Counted from the stretch's first letter, positions 31,831-43,167 are shown. The stretch: 64,000 bases of DNA from Molanna angustata (GCA_963576475.1 OY754980.1:34208431-34272430), one strand, 5' to 3'. Translations and numbers: made by a program. Notes: generated by a model not told the origin, from the sequence alone.

Positions 31831-32279
31831 ATGATTGAAATATTATATTATATAAATTTCATCATTTTATATATCATCATACTTCAACGTTTTCATGACT
31901 AACCATTTGTTTTTATTATTTTAAATCAGCTTTACATAAGCCTAAATAGATAGTTCTGATTTATTCACTGCTAGTAATGATTGCTACAACAATTCTTTAT
32001 ATAGATGCATAGCGGCGTAAATCTGTGTATTGTTAAAAAAATAATTTGTGTACTTATTTTAATTTTTGTTTGTTATCTAGCAGATTCCGTTTGTTATCTA
32101 GCAGATTCCGTTATTTTTCACAGCAGTAACAAATTAGATCCTTCTCCATTACTTTTTCCTTTCCTTCCTCTTCCTTCACGGACAAAATGCGTGATTTTTT
32201 TTATTTTATTTTGGGAAACAAAACAGCTGTTACATATTTTACATTAATAAAAAAAATAATAATCAGGAAAGTAAGCCAA
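31831..32279. other. Unassigned stretch
   Basis: A duplicated TGTTATCTAGCAGATTCCGT near 32070-32110. Nothing else recognised. Confidence 0.4.
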
Positions 32280-32372
32280 TTACATTGTTCCACAGATTAA
32301 TATACATAATAAAGACAGTTCAGTACAAAGTCAAAGACAAAAGTGTGGTGTAAGTGTACAATTGTGATGTGT

Positions 32373-32447
<75 letters not shown>

Positions 32448-32800
32448 TGTGTGTATGTGTGAGTATGTGTGTGTATTTTATGAAGCGAGGGTGGGACATG
32501 AAGAAAGGTAGGAGAGGAGGAAAGGATTAGTTGTCATATTAATATAGTATTGGACATACCAAAAATTATACAATTTGGTACATAACGTATTCATTATAAT
32601 ATTGATGATAGTTGTTTTTTTAATGGTTGTAGGCTATTGTTAAAAATATCTGGCTTATGATTAAGGTTATTTATTGTACATATTGCAGGTGCGGTTAATA
32701 AAAGTGTTGCTTACATAGTTTGTTCTTGAGTATTTTTTGTTGTATTGTAGTTACCTACATATTTCTATGATTATTTAATGTACCTACATCAATTGTGGAC
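32280..32800 (-). pseudogene. CR1-like LINE C-terminal relic and 3' UTR
   Basis: The minus strand reads RTNYVSNTFINRTCNMYN, then NHKPDIFNNSLQPLKKQLSS and a stop, with a frameshift between. This is the RTNY...P-NR...DIF-S...FKK block near the end of Jockey/CR1-type LINE ORFs. The 3' UTR carries a long (GT)n microsatellite. No RT catalytic motif is left. Confidence 0.6.
32366..32480. repeat. (GT)n microsatellite, about 110 bp
   Basis: Long GT run with occasional AT and GA interruptions. Confidence 0.97.
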
Positions 32801-33465
32801 AAAAGTAATTGAGCTCTCTTTTAATATTTTGTAGTGTATTTTCTCTGTTTATCTTATAAGACTGTATTTGTCCCTTAAATAAATAAATAAATAGTTACTT
32901 GGTATTTGATAATAAGAGTCAAGTTTACAGAATTGAGAGAGTATGAAAGTGTGTTGGTAAATAAAAATGTTATTTTGTGTAGAAATATTCTAGTGTCCAA
33001 AGCACAAACGAACATCCACAGTGGAGACCCTCCTCAAGATTACTTTATGAGTTTAAGTTGTCACAATTATTATTTTTGCCACAGCTCAGCGGAGCAATGT
33101 TGTCAGCAGAAAAAAATAATAATATCAAAAGGAAAATTCACCTCGGAGTGTACTTTATCTATAGCTAACTTCAGGCCAAACAATTTATAGCCAATAAATC
33201 ACCGAGAAATGCCCCAGAAGTATTCCGTTGAGCCAGAAATAATTAATCAATAAAGACAATTCCAAGCTACTAAAGCTCCCTTGTATTACCTAATGCCATT
33301 TAACTTCATTCTCCTTTCATTAATATCAACGTAATTTTGTACCTATTTTAGAAATGGAAACATCCTATGACAATTTACTTAATCTTTAACTAATATAGGT
33401 GTACCTACTAATAATTTCATCAATATTCTATAGTATATACCTACTGTGGAAATTAATTTAAAATG
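32801..33465. other. Unassigned stretch
   Basis: A 94-codon plus frame (32906-33190) has no recognisable motif. The sequence around 33000-33260 looks single-copy. Confidence 0.3.
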
Positions 33466-34330
33466 AGTAAGATGTGGCCAACGCTATACTCATTATCAAG
33501 TCACTCCACAAAGTATTTAAATTTTGTATGGAAAATAAATTATTTAAATTATTTTTGATTAAAATATTTAAGTACGGAAACTTGATGATTATTCATTGCC
33601 ATTTAATGGAAGTGAGTTGCCTTTTTCGGAAATTGAATATAAAAATATTATTTTTAAATTTTCATTGAGCTTGGGGTCACTTTGAAATATTTAACAGGTA
33701 AAAAATTGATAGGCACTAATTAGATATATTTCAATATCTTATGGGGACTAAGCGAGTATTAGATATACAAATTTGCAAATTTTGAAAATAATCGAATGAG
33801 TACTTTAGTCCATAACATGCAAAGAAGTACATTGTACATAGTACACAGCACACATTTAGATGCATTTTTTTTTATTTATGTTTTTATTATTACAATGAGG
33901 AAGTTACAAATACAATTACATACTAGAGCTAGAAGTTAAGTGCGTGTGTACATAATATTTGTGTGTGTGTATTATTTATTGATAAGTGTTGTAATTGATA
34001 GAATACGATGAACACCTCACTAGGAAGTCCTGTGCCGAGGTGTTCATTTCAATAGTTGTGTGACATAGATAGTACATTACATATGTATATAGTTCTTAAA
34101 AAAAAAGTTTAATAATATTTGATTGGGTGTAATAATTGTAATAATTGATTTGTTCTGAACCGGTGTTGTATATTCATGTTGTTATGTGTTTTTTTTGTAT
34201 TTTTGTGACGATGTGTTTTGTGGTAACTTTCAGAATACAATTTCAGCATGATACTAGTTGATAAAAAAATAAAATTGAAAATTGCGATTTCATAACTCCC
34301 CACTATATCCCCTTGAGGTTGTGTGGAGTA
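33466..34330 (-). repeat. Dispersed repeat D1 copy with internal insertion
   Basis: It begins GATGTGGCCAACGCTATACT and ends ACTCCCCACTATATCCCCTT. Between the CACAGCACACATTTAG and TTTCAGAATACAATTTCAGC landmarks, about 330 bp (33868-34200) absent from other D1 copies have been inserted. Confidence 0.75.
33868..34200 (-). mobile_element. Non-autonomous A-tailed insertion in D1
   Basis: T-rich left end (TTTTTTTTTATTTATG), so the element lies on the minus strand with an A-rich 3' tail. It carries AACACCTCGGCACAGGACTT and CCTAGTGAGGTGTTC, an internal inverted repeat also seen near 27330-27370. No ORF. The target duplication is not clear. Confidence 0.5.
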
Positions 34331-34802
34331 AAAATATTATTTTTTTACATCATTTTCTCAACGGGTATCATGTAGAGAGTGCGCACTATGAGTTTCCTTG
34401 TAACGGGTTTGTATTTATGGCGTATACATCCTAAACTATAAGTCCGATCGAGTTCATATTTACACCATATTATGAATACTTTAGGCGTGAAAATAATCCA
34501 TAGTTATTTAAATAATATACAGTAAGACAGTATGAAAATCAGAAAAAAATAAATATGAGAAATTATATCTAAAGTAATAAAGCAATCAAAATGTTAGTGT
34601 ATGTGTGTGTGTGTGTGTGTGTATGTGTGTGTGTGTGTGTTTGTCTCACGCCTTCTGAAAAACCAAGAGCATCTAAAAATCTAATTTATGTGCGAACGTG
34701 TACCTGTATACCTGATGCAGTGTCACGCTAAAAATAATGCGATAAAAATGCTGAATTTTAAAAATATTGCAATAATCTAATTTCAATAATAAATATTTCA
34801 AT
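34331..34802. other. Unassigned stretch with (GT)n
   Basis: A GT run lies at about 34595-34642. Otherwise AT-rich and unrecognised. Confidence 0.4.
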
Positions 34803-35939
34803 CTTCTGTGTTGGGTTAAAAGCTACATAGAGGATAGAAAACAAAGAGTTAAATTAGATACGGTCGTAAGTGAACCCAGAGATGTGACATTTGGTGTCCC
34901 TCAAGGAAGTACATTAGGTCCTTTACTGTTCATTATTTACATCAACGATGTGTTCAAACTTCAATTGAACGGGAAATTGGTTACATTTGCAGATGATACT
35001 GCATTAGTAGTAGATGGAAAAGATTGGGAAGAAACGCATAAACGAGCAGAATCCGACATAAATATATTGAAATCATGGTTTGATAGAAACCTCTTAACAA
35101 TCAATATTGACAAAACAAAATACATTCGCTTTAGCATAACACAAACTGGCCAACCTAATACAAATTATAAAATCAAACTTTATTCAAACGAAAATAATCC
35201 TGCTACTGCAAGTGAAATAAGTGCGGTTACTTCTATTACTTATCTCGGTATGGAAATAGATCAATTCTTAAAGTGGAATCCCCACATAAATAAGATAGTA
35301 AATAAATTAATGAAATTGATCTATATATTCAAGACATGTCGAAAAGTATTTCCGAAACCGATGATGATGCAATTTTATTATGCATTTGTAAATTCAATTA
35401 TATCATATGGTATAGTTGCCTATGGAGGAACATATAAGAACAATATAAAACCCCTGGAGGTCGCTCAGCGTGCAATTTTAAGGGTAATCTTAAATAAAAA
35501 TTATGGCCATCCTACAAATGATTTATATAGTAACTCGAAAATTCTAGATATAAGACAATTATTTATTAAAAAAATAATACTGTTCATGAAAAATAATATG
35601 AATAATTTTGAATACTTGGAACATAGAATAATGACACGAAATGTAAATCAGGGATACTTATTGGGGAATAGAGTAAATACTCGGTATGGTCAAACACATT
35701 TTACCTTTGGGGGTCCTAAGATTTATAATAAACTACCAAATGACATCAGACAAAACACCAATATAAATGCTACTTTAAAAAAAAAAATTCACCAGTGGCT
35801 TCTGAATCTGGGACGGGAGCAATCTGAACAGTTACTGACAATAGGCATGATGACTAATTTTGAAAAACTATCTCACGATGTTTTTACGCATTCACTGTTT
35901 TCAAATATATATACATTTCTACATAAAATAAAGGTTTAG
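34803..35939 (+). pseudogene. CR1-like LINE, 3' half of RT ORF
   Basis: The frame is open from about 34803 (CWVKSYIEDRKQRV) to the stop at 35939. It starts just after where RT motif A should be and has VPQGSTLGPLLFIIYINDVF, motif C TFADDTALV, the FDRNLLTINIDKTKYI block, YLGMEID, YGIVAYGG, VAQRAILRVI, and a C-terminus LPNDIRQNTNINATLKKKI. GVPQGS-LGPLLF-IYIND is the style of the Jockey/CR1 group, and there is no RNase H. The endonuclease and N-terminal RT are missing (5' truncation), so the copy is inactive alone, but its remaining frame is intact, suggesting youth. An initiator is not visible. Relatives: 25230-26275. Confidence 0.85.
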
Positions 35940-36062
35940 TAGCAAAAATCGCCATTTTAAAATCAAATTTGACATTTACGCCAAAAAAAGCTTGTAGTAT
36001 CATGGCGGCTGCCGACCCTGACGGTGACGTCATGGTATCGTAAACTGCATATCACTACTATA
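35940..36062. other. Flank of the PLE-1 insertion, CRE-like site
   Basis: It contains ATGGCGGCTGCC near 36002 and TGACGTCA near 36026, promoter-like motifs of the type repeated at 45.0-45.8 kb. Function is inferred only. Confidence 0.35.
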
Positions 36063-36074
36063 TGTAATATATGT
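36063..36074. repeat. Left target duplication of PLE-1
   Basis: TGTAATATATGT, identical to 43286-43297. The right copy overlaps the last bases of element homology (TTGT), so the true length may be 9-12 bp. Confidence 0.8.
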
Positions 36075-36131
36075 TAAAACAAATAACTTTGTTTACTTCT
36101 ACTACTGTAAACACCTTTAATTTATGAAAGG

Positions 36132-36171
36132 GGTTATAACGTTTTCGAGCGTGTGCTCATCCTCAGTAACC
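36132..36171 (-). ncRNA. Hammerhead ribozyme HHR-1 (PLE-1)
   Basis: Identical in sequence to the plus-strand copy at 40490-40529, whose parts are described there. It lies 38 bp downstream of the left full ORF, at the outer end of the left arm. Confidence 0.85.
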
Positions 36172-36209
36172 ACTTATTACTAACTTAAAACTAATGACAG
36201 ACTACTTAA

Positions 36210-38690
36210 CTATGTTGGCGGGCGGACGGAGGAAGAAGGGGGTGGTGGATGGGGGGGGGTGATAGTGGGTGTGGTTAATATTTTTATAAGGGGAGAATTT
36301 ATTAGTGGGTGTTGTATATTTAAAATTTGGTTTTTGGGGGCTCTATTTATTTCGATTGATTCTAGAATATCTAATTTTTTCCCCTTATTACACCTATGTA
36401 AAATTTCTACGTCTCTGAAGTCGAATGTATGTCCTGTTAGTCTGGCGTGGTCCGCGATATCTGAGTTGATAGAAAAGTTTTTTATTGCCTTTATATGTTC
36501 AGAAATCCTGGTTTTTATTTTCCTTCCACTTTGTCCGATGTACTGGTTTTCACAATTGTGACAATTTAATTTATAGACCCCACTATTGTTCAGCACACTA
36601 ATTTTTGTTTTATTGTTCAATATATATTTTTTGATACTATTATCCGTGTATAGTGCAGGTTTAATTTTCATATCTTTACATATGTTTAGTAAATTTGAAG
36701 TAAGTTTTCCTGTGTATAAAATTCTTCTCCAAGGTTTATCTTCTTGATGGTCAAATACTCGATAATACACAAATTTATTGATGGCCGACTCTTGTTCTTT
36801 TTTACGAATCTTTTTGACGATCAGTTTTTCATCAAAACCATTGTTTTTTGCGATTGTTTTGATCGTTTCTACTTCTGTGTTGTAATTTTTTGTTGTCAGG
36901 GGTAGCGATGTGAGTCTGTGGATCATCGAGTTAAACGCTGCCATTTTTTGGGATAATGGGTGGCAAGATTCTGCATGTATGATGTTGTCTGCATATGTTT
37001 CTTTTCTGTATATCTTAAATATGAATTTTCCATTTTCAATTGATATTGTTGTATCTAAGAAATTTAATGTGTTATTATCTCCTATTTCACAAGTAAATTC
37101 TATTTTGTGATGTTGGGCATTAAACAATTTTAACAAATTGGTTAATTGTCTTTTGGACCCTTTAAATGTAAAAAATACATCGTCGACATACCTCTGATAA
37201 AAATAAATGTTTTGTACCAATTGATTCGTTGATGATAGAATTTTGTTTTCAAGGTTATCCATAAATATGTCTGCGAGTAACGGGGATAATGGATTGCCCA
37301 TGGGGAGTCCGTTAGTCTGTGTGTAGTATTCTTCTTTGAAGCAGAAATAATTTTGGTGAATGGATACATGTATCATAGTATATATATCGTTTTTAAGGAT
37401 ACTATCTTCACATTTTTCTTCTAAAATTTCTTTTAAGTATTGTAATGCTTCTTGAACTGGAACGTTTGTAAATAAACTTTTTACGTCGAACGATACAAGA
37501 GTGCTGTTTTCTGGAGGTATGTTATGTTGTAAATTGTTACAGAATTCTATTGAATTTTTAATTGCATACTTTGGTTTAAACTGAGTAACTTTTAAAAACA
37601 AATCGTTAACATATTTGGATACCAGGTATGACGGTGCATTTATGTAGGATACCACAGGTCTCATTGGATTATTTTCTTTATGAATCTTGGAAAGTCCATA
37701 TAATTGTGGGGATTTTGGGTTCATTGTTATATATTTATATGATCTATGTTTGTCTATTGTTTTTGATTTCTTGAGTGTTTCTTTTATTTGTTTTTGGTAT
37801 TTTTCGGTGGGGTCTTCGGGTATTTTCTCAAATGTTGTATTGTCGGTGATTATGTCGTAAATTTTATTGTTATAGTCGGATTTGTAAAGGATAACGATTG
37901 AATTTCCTTTGTCTGCTTTGGTACATACTAAATCTTTTTCTTTTATTATTTGTACGAACTCTTTCATTGTCTTCTGGTAATTATTGTTACTTAGATATTT
38001 TTGGTTTTTATTTAGTTTTTCAATGAATTTGGCGCATTTGTGTTTATTTAAATCATCTAATGCTATGTCTAGGTCGATAATCAGGTTTTGTAAACAGTGT
38101 TTATTATGCATCGGATCAATATTAAATTTGGCCCCCTTCTCCAGTAGTTTGATGTGTTTTTCTTCAAAGGTTTCATTTGTACAGTTGACAACACGATGAT
38201 GGAATTTTATTGAATCATTGTTGTTGTTGTTTTTTGTGTTTTTATTTGTTTTTGATGCTTGGATTAGGTTCTTCAGTTTCTTATCCAAAGTTTTCTTTTT
38301 TAAGCTTGCGTGTAAACTTATCTGTTCATATATTTTATCTTCAATTATGTCCCATTCCACTGGATGTAATTCTGATGTAAGTTGATTATGCAGGAAAAAA
38401 ATGTATTTCTTCAAGTCATTTTGTATTGTAAAAGCATTTTTAATTTCTTTTTTCATCCACACTATTTGACCAATTTCTTTTGCTTCACAAGCTGATTTTG
38501 AACTATTTTTGCACTTTAATAAACAATATTTTGGAAACACTTTATTTTTAAGACACTTTTGATTGAAGTAGATTTTTAGTGACAGTAGTCTGTCTTTCAG
38601 TCTTAACTTAAGTAACTTCCTCACTTTCATTGCCGTACAAGCTGATAACAATTCTTCGAATTTTTCGTGAGAAACTTTGTAGAAGTTCAT
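36210..38690 (-). CDS. PLE-1 protein: Penelope-type RT with GIY-YIG endonuclease (826 aa)
   Basis: This protein would cleave target DNA with its GIY-YIG nuclease and prime reverse transcription there. It starts MNFYKVSHEKFEELLS. The N-terminal 300 residues are Lys-rich and probably helical, without a known fold. The RT includes KADKGNSIVILYK, YGLSKIHKENNPMRPVVS, motif A LVSFDVKSLFTNVP with D402, TNGLPMGNPLSPLLADIFM, and motif C QRYVDDVF with D503 and D504. After a linker with a CHNC pair comes the nuclease: GVYKLNC at 704-710, YIGQSGRKIKTRISEH from 717, and SIEINRA downstream. A Pro-rich tail (PPHPPPPSSS) ends it. No stop or frameshift breaks the frame and all core motifs are visible, so this copy may encode an active enzyme. 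The ATG follows the ribozyme linker of the upstream unit. Confidence 0.93.
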   Translation of the reverse strand: MNFYKVSHEKFEELLSACTAMKVRKLLKLRLKDRLLSLKIYFNQKCLKNKVFPKYCLLKCKNSSKSACEAKEIGQIVWMKKEIKNAFTIQNDLKKYIFFLHNQLTSELHPVEWDIIEDKIYEQISLHASLKKKTLDKKLKNLIQASKTNKNTKNNNNNDSIKFHHRVVNCTNETFEEKHIKLLEKGAKFNIDPMHNKHCLQNLIIDLDIALDDLNKHKCAKFIEKLNKNQKYLSNNNYQKTMKEFVQIIKEKDLVCTKADKGNSIVILYKSDYNNKIYDIITDNTTFEKIPEDPTEKYQKQIKETLKKSKTIDKHRSYKYITMNPKSPQLYGLSKIHKENNPMRPVVSYINAPSYLVSKYVNDLFLKVTQFKPKYAIKNSIEFCNNLQHNIPPENSTLVSFDVKSLFTNVPVQEALQYLKEILEEKCEDSILKNDIYTMIHVSIHQNYFCFKEEYYTQTNGLPMGNPLSPLLADIFMDNLENKILSSTNQLVQNIYFYQRYVDDVFFTFKGSKRQLTNLLKLFNAQHHKIEFTCEIGDNNTLNFLDTTISIENGKFIFKIYRKETYADNIIHAESCHPLSQKMAAFNSMIHRLTSLPLTTKNYNTEVETIKTIAKNNGFDEKLIVKKIRKKEQESAINKFVYYRVFDHQEDKPWRRILYTGKLTSNLLNICKDMKIKPALYTDNSIKKYILNNKTKISVLNNSGVYKLNCHNCENQYIGQSGRKIKTRISEHIKAIKNFSINSDIADHARLTGHTFDFRDVEILHRCNKGKKLDILESIEINRAPKNQILNIQHPLINSPLIKILTTPTITPPHPPPPSSSVRPPT

Positions 38691-38846
38691 TTTAAATAAA
38701 ATAAAATAAATTAAAACAAATAACTTTGTTTACTTCTACTACTGTAAACACCTTTAATTTATGAAAGGGGTTATAACGTTTTCGAGCGTGTGCTCATCCT
38801 CAGTAACCACTTATTACTAACTTAAAACTAATGACAGACTACTTAA
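38691..38846 (-). promoter_or_regulatory. PLE-1 inter-unit linker (pseudo-LTR core)
   Basis: The 156 bp between the stop of the upstream truncated unit and the ATG of the full unit. It contains the ribozyme and an AT-rich leader TTTATTTTATTTTATTTAAA just before the ATG. The same segment occurs between units in the right arm (40452-40607). In PLEs the repeated terminal segment carries promoter and ribozyme. A promoter is presumed here, not shown. Confidence 0.6.
38769..38808 (-). ncRNA. Hammerhead ribozyme HHR-2 (PLE-1)
   Basis: Identical to HHR-1, at 2637 bp spacing. It lies between the truncated central unit and the full unit of the left arm. Confidence 0.85.
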
Positions 38847-39810
38847 CTATGTTGGCGGGCGGACGGAGGAAGAAGGGGGTGGTGGATGGGGGGGGGTGAT
38901 AGTGGGTGTGGTTAATATTTTTATAAGGGGAGAATTTATTAGTGGGTGTTGTATATTTAAAATTTGGTTTTTGGGGGCTCTATTTATTTCGATTGATTCT
39001 AGAATATCTAATTTTTTCCCCTTATTACACCTATGTAAAATTTCTACGTCTCTGAAGTCGAATGTATGTCCTGTTAGTCTGGCGTGGTCCGCGATATCTG
39101 AGTTGATAGAAAAGTTTTTTATTGCCTTTATATGTTCAGAAATCCTGGTTTTTATTTTCCTTCCACTTTGTCCGATGTACTGGTTTTCACAATTGTGACA
39201 ATTTAATTTATAGACCCCACTATTGTTCAGCACACTAATTTTTGTTTTATTGTTCAATATATATTTTTTGATACTATTATCCGTGTATAGTGCAGGTTTA
39301 ATTTTCATATCTTTACATATGTTTAGTAAATTTGAAGTAAGTTTTCCTGTGTATAAAATTCTTCTCCAAGGTTTATCTTCTTGATGGTCAAATACTCGAT
39401 AATACACAAATTTATTGATGGCCGACTCTTGTTCTTTTTTACGAATCTTTTTGACGATCAGTTTTTCATCAAAACCATTGTTTTTTGCGATTGTTTTGAT
39501 CGTTTCTACTTCTGTGTTGTAATTTTTTGTTGTCAGGGGTAGCGATGTGAGTCTGTGGATCATCGAGTTAAACGCTGCCATTTTTTGGGATAATGGGTGG
39601 CAAGATTCTGCATGTATGATGTTGTCTGCATATGTTTCTTTTCTGTATATCTTAAATATGAATTTTCCATTTTCAATTGATATTGTTGTATCTAAGAAAT
39701 TTAATGTGTTATTATCTCCTATTTCACAAGTAAATTCTATTTTGTGATGTTGGGCATTAAACAATTTTAACAAATTGGTTAATTGTCTTTTGGACCCTTT
39801 AAATGTAAAA
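38847..39810 (-). pseudogene. PLE-1 5'-truncated unit, left of centre
   Basis: It encodes residues about 507-826 of the PLE-1 protein, starting FTFKGSKRQL directly after the YVDD active site, so the RT core is lost and the GIY-YIG domain kept. The sequence equals the full left unit at a 2637-bp offset. The frame upstream of 39810 (to 39917) belongs to the opposite arm. Confidence 0.9.
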
Positions 39811-39811
39811 T

Positions 39812-40451
39812 AAAAAACAATGGTTTTGATGAAAAACTGATCGTCAAAAAGATTCGTAAAAAAGAACAAGAGTCGGCCATCAATAAATTTGTGTATTATC
39901 GAGTATTTGACCATCAAGAAGATAAACCTTGGAGAAGAATTTTATACACAGGAAAACTTACTTCAAATTTACTAAACATATGTAAAGATATGAAAATTAA
40001 ACCTGCACTATACACGGATAATAGTATCAAAAAATATATATTGAACAATAAAACAAAAATTAGTGTGCTGAACAATAGTGGGGTCTATAAATTAAATTGT
40101 CACAATTGTGAAAACCAGTACATCGGACAAAGTGGAAGGAAAATAAAAACCAGGATTTCTGAACATATAAAGGCAATAAAAAACTTTTCTATCAACTCAG
40201 ATATCGCGGACCACGCCAGACTAACAGGACATACATTCGACTTCAGAGACGTAGAAATTTTACATAGGTGTAATAAGGGGAAAAAATTAGATATTCTAGA
40301 ATCAATCGAAATAAATAGAGCCCCCAAAAACCAAATTTTAAATATACAACACCCACTAATAAATTCTCCCCTTATAAAAATATTAACCACACCCACTATC
40401 ACCCCCCCCCATCCACCACCCCCTTCTTCCTCCGTCCGCCCGCCAACATAG
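39812..40451 (+). pseudogene. PLE-1 5'-truncated unit, right of centre
   Basis: It encodes residues about 614-826, starting KNNGFDEKLIVKKI; the GIY-YIG domain is complete and the RT absent. The junction with the left arm is abrupt at 39810/39812, with one T between and A-runs on both sides that could have given microhomology. The frame extended to 39783 uses left-arm bases and is not native. Confidence 0.9.
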
Positions 40452-40607
40452 TTAAGTAGTCTGTCATTAGTTTTAAGTTAGTAATAAGTGGTTACTGAGG
40501 ATGAGCACACGCTCGAAAACGTTATAACCCCTTTCATAAATTAAAGGTGTTTACAGTAGTAGAAGTAAACAAAGTTATTTGTTTTAATTTATTTTATTTT
40601 ATTTAAA
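40452..40607 (+). promoter_or_regulatory. PLE-1 inter-unit linker, right arm
   Basis: Inverse copy of 38691-38846: stop, ribozyme, then the AT-rich leader before the ATG at 40608. Confidence 0.6.
40490..40529 (+). ncRNA. Hammerhead ribozyme HHR-3 (PLE-1)
   Basis: Read 5' to 3': stem I strand GGUUA; core CUGAGGA (fits CUGANGA); one unpaired U; stem II GAGC, loop ACAC, GCUC; core GAA; loopless stem III AAC/GUU; cleavage nucleotide A (40524); stem I strand UAACC. All five stem I pairs and four stem II pairs match. Loopless short stem III is the form published for PLE ribozymes, which are expected to work better as dimers in tandem transcripts. The predicted cut is after 40524. Confidence 0.88.
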
Positions 40608-43089
40608 ATGAACTTCTACAAAGTTTCTCACGAAAAATTCGAAGAATTGTTATCAGCTTGTACGGCAATGAAAGTGAGGAAGTTACTTAAGTTAAGACTG
40701 AAAGACAGACTACTGTCACTAAAAATCTACTTCAATCAAAAGTGTCTTAAAAATAAAGTGTTTCCAAAATATTGTTTATTAAAGTGCAAAAATAGTTCAA
40801 AATCAGCTTGTGAAGCAAAAGAAATTGGTCAAATAGTGTGGATGAAAAAAGAAATTAAAAATGCTTTTACAATACAAAATGACTTGAAGAAATACATTTT
40901 TTTCCTGCATAATCAACTTACATCAGAATTACATCCAGTGGAATGGGACATAATTGAAGATAAAATATATGAACAGATAAGTTTACACGCAAGCTTAAAA
41001 AAGAAAACTTTGGATAAGAAACTGAAGAACCTAATCCAAGCATCAAAAACAAATAAAAACACAAAAAACAACAACAACAATGATTCAATAAAATTCCATC
41101 ATCGTGTTGTCAACTGTACAAATGAAACCTTTGAAGAAAAACACATCAAACTACTGGAGAAGGGGGCCAAATTTAATATTGATCCGATGCATAATAAACA
41201 CTGTTTACAAAACCTGATTATCGACCTAGACATAGCATTAGATGATTTAAATAAACACAAATGCGCCAAATTCATTGAAAAACTAAATAAAAACCAAAAA
41301 TATCTAAGTAACAATAATTACCAGAAGACAATGAAAGAGTTCGTACAAATAATAAAAGAAAAAGATTTAGTATGTACCAAAGCAGACAAAGGAAATTCAA
41401 TCGTTATCCTTTACAAATCCGACTATAACAATAAAATTTACGACATAATCACCGACAATACAACATTTGAGAAAATACCCGAAGACCCCACCGAAAAATA
41501 CCAAAAACAAATAAAAGAAACACTCAAGAAATCAAAAACAATAGACAAACATAGATCATATAAATATATAACAATGAACCCAAAATCCCCACAATTATAT
41601 GGACTTTCCAAGATTCATAAAGAAAATAATCCAATGAGACCTGTGGTATCCTACATAAATGCACCGTCATACCTGGTATCCAAATATGTTAACGATTTGT
41701 TTTTTAAAAGTTACTCAGTTTAAACCAAAGTATGCAATTAAAAATTCAATAGAATTCTGTAACAATTTACAACATAACATACCTCCAGAAAACAGCACTC
41801 TTGTATCGTTCGACGTAAAAAGTTTATTTACAAACGTTCCAGTTCAAGAAGCATTACAATACTTAAAAGAAATTTTAGAAGAAAAATGTGAAGATAGTAT
41901 CCTTAAAAACGATATATATACTATGATACATGTATCCATTCACCAAAATTATTTCTGCTTCAAAGAAGAATACTACACACAGACTAACGGACTCCCCATG
42001 GGCAATCCATTATCCCCGTTACTCGCAGACATATTTATGGATAACCTTGAAAACAAAATTCTATCATCAACGAATCAATTGGTACAAAACATTTATTTTT
42101 ATCAGAGGTATGTCGACGATGTATTTTTTACATTTAAAGGGTCCAAAAGACAATTAACCAATTTGTTAAAATTGTTTAATGCCCAACATCACAAAATAGA
42201 ATTTACTTGTGAAATAGGAGATAATAACACATTAAATTTCTTAGATACAACAATATCAATTGAAAATGGAAAATTCATATTTAAGATATACAGAAAAGAA
42301 ACATATGCAGACAACATCATACATGCAGAATCTTGCCACCCATTATCCCAAAAAATGGCAGCGTTTAACTCGATGATCCACAGACTCACATCGCTACCCC
42401 TGACAACAAAAAATTACAACACAGAAGTAGAAACGATCAAAACAATCGCAAAAAACAATGGTTTTGATGAAAAACTGATCGTCAAAAAGATTCGTAAAAA
42501 AGAACAAGAGTCGGCCATCAATAAATTTGTGTATTATCGAGTATTTGACCATCAAGAAGATAAACCTTGGAGAAGAATTTTATACACAGGAAAACTTACT
42601 TCAAATTTACTAAACATATGTAAAGATATGAAAATTAAACCTGCACTATACACGGATAATAGTATCAAAAAATATATATTGAACAATAAAACAAAAATTA
42701 GTGTGCTGAACAATAGTGGGGTCTATAAATTAAATTGTCACAATTGTGAAAACCAGTACATCGGACAAAGTGGAAGGAAAATAAAAACCAGGATTTCTGA
42801 ACATATAAAGGCAATAAAAAACTTTTCTATCAACTCAGATATCGCGGACCACGCCAGACTAACAGGACATACATTCGACTTCAGAGACGTAGAAATTTTA
42901 CATAGGTGTAATAAGGGGAAAAAATTAGATATTCTAGAATCAATCGAAATAAATAGAGCCCCCAAAAACCAAATTTTAAATATACAACACCCACTAATAA
43001 ATTCTCCCCTTATAAAAATATTAACCACACCCACTATCACCCCCCCCCATCCACCACCCCCTTCTTCCTCCGTCCGCCCGCCAACATAG
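40608..43089 (+). pseudogene. PLE-1 full unit, right arm, broken by a one-base frameshift
   Basis: The same protein as the left-arm ORF. It reads correctly for 366 residues (to VNDLF), then hits a run of six T at 41700-41705 where the left arm has five (37594-37598 as A). The frame shifts and stops at 41723. The rest of the RT (YVDD near 42108-42119) and the GIY-YIG nuclease continue intact in the next frame to 43089. No other difference was seen. A homopolymer read error could equally explain it; if so this is a second intact ORF. Confidence 0.9.
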
Positions 43090-43127
43090 TTAAGTAGTCT
43101 GTCATTAGTTTTAAGTTAGTAATAAGT

Positions 43128-43167
43128 GGTTACTGAGGATGAGCACACGCTCGAAAACGTTATAACC
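43128..43167 (+). ncRNA. Hammerhead ribozyme HHR-4 (PLE-1)
   Basis: Same 40 nt as HHR-3, 2638 bp downstream, after the right full ORF. Predicted cleavage after 43162. A transcript cut at HHR-3 and HHR-4 would release a unit-length RNA. Confidence 0.86.

Noticed and set aside
36259..43040. Several identical 66-100-residue proteins opposite the PLE-1 ORF
   Set aside because: Antisense shadows of the Penelope ORF, repeated because the units are repeated.
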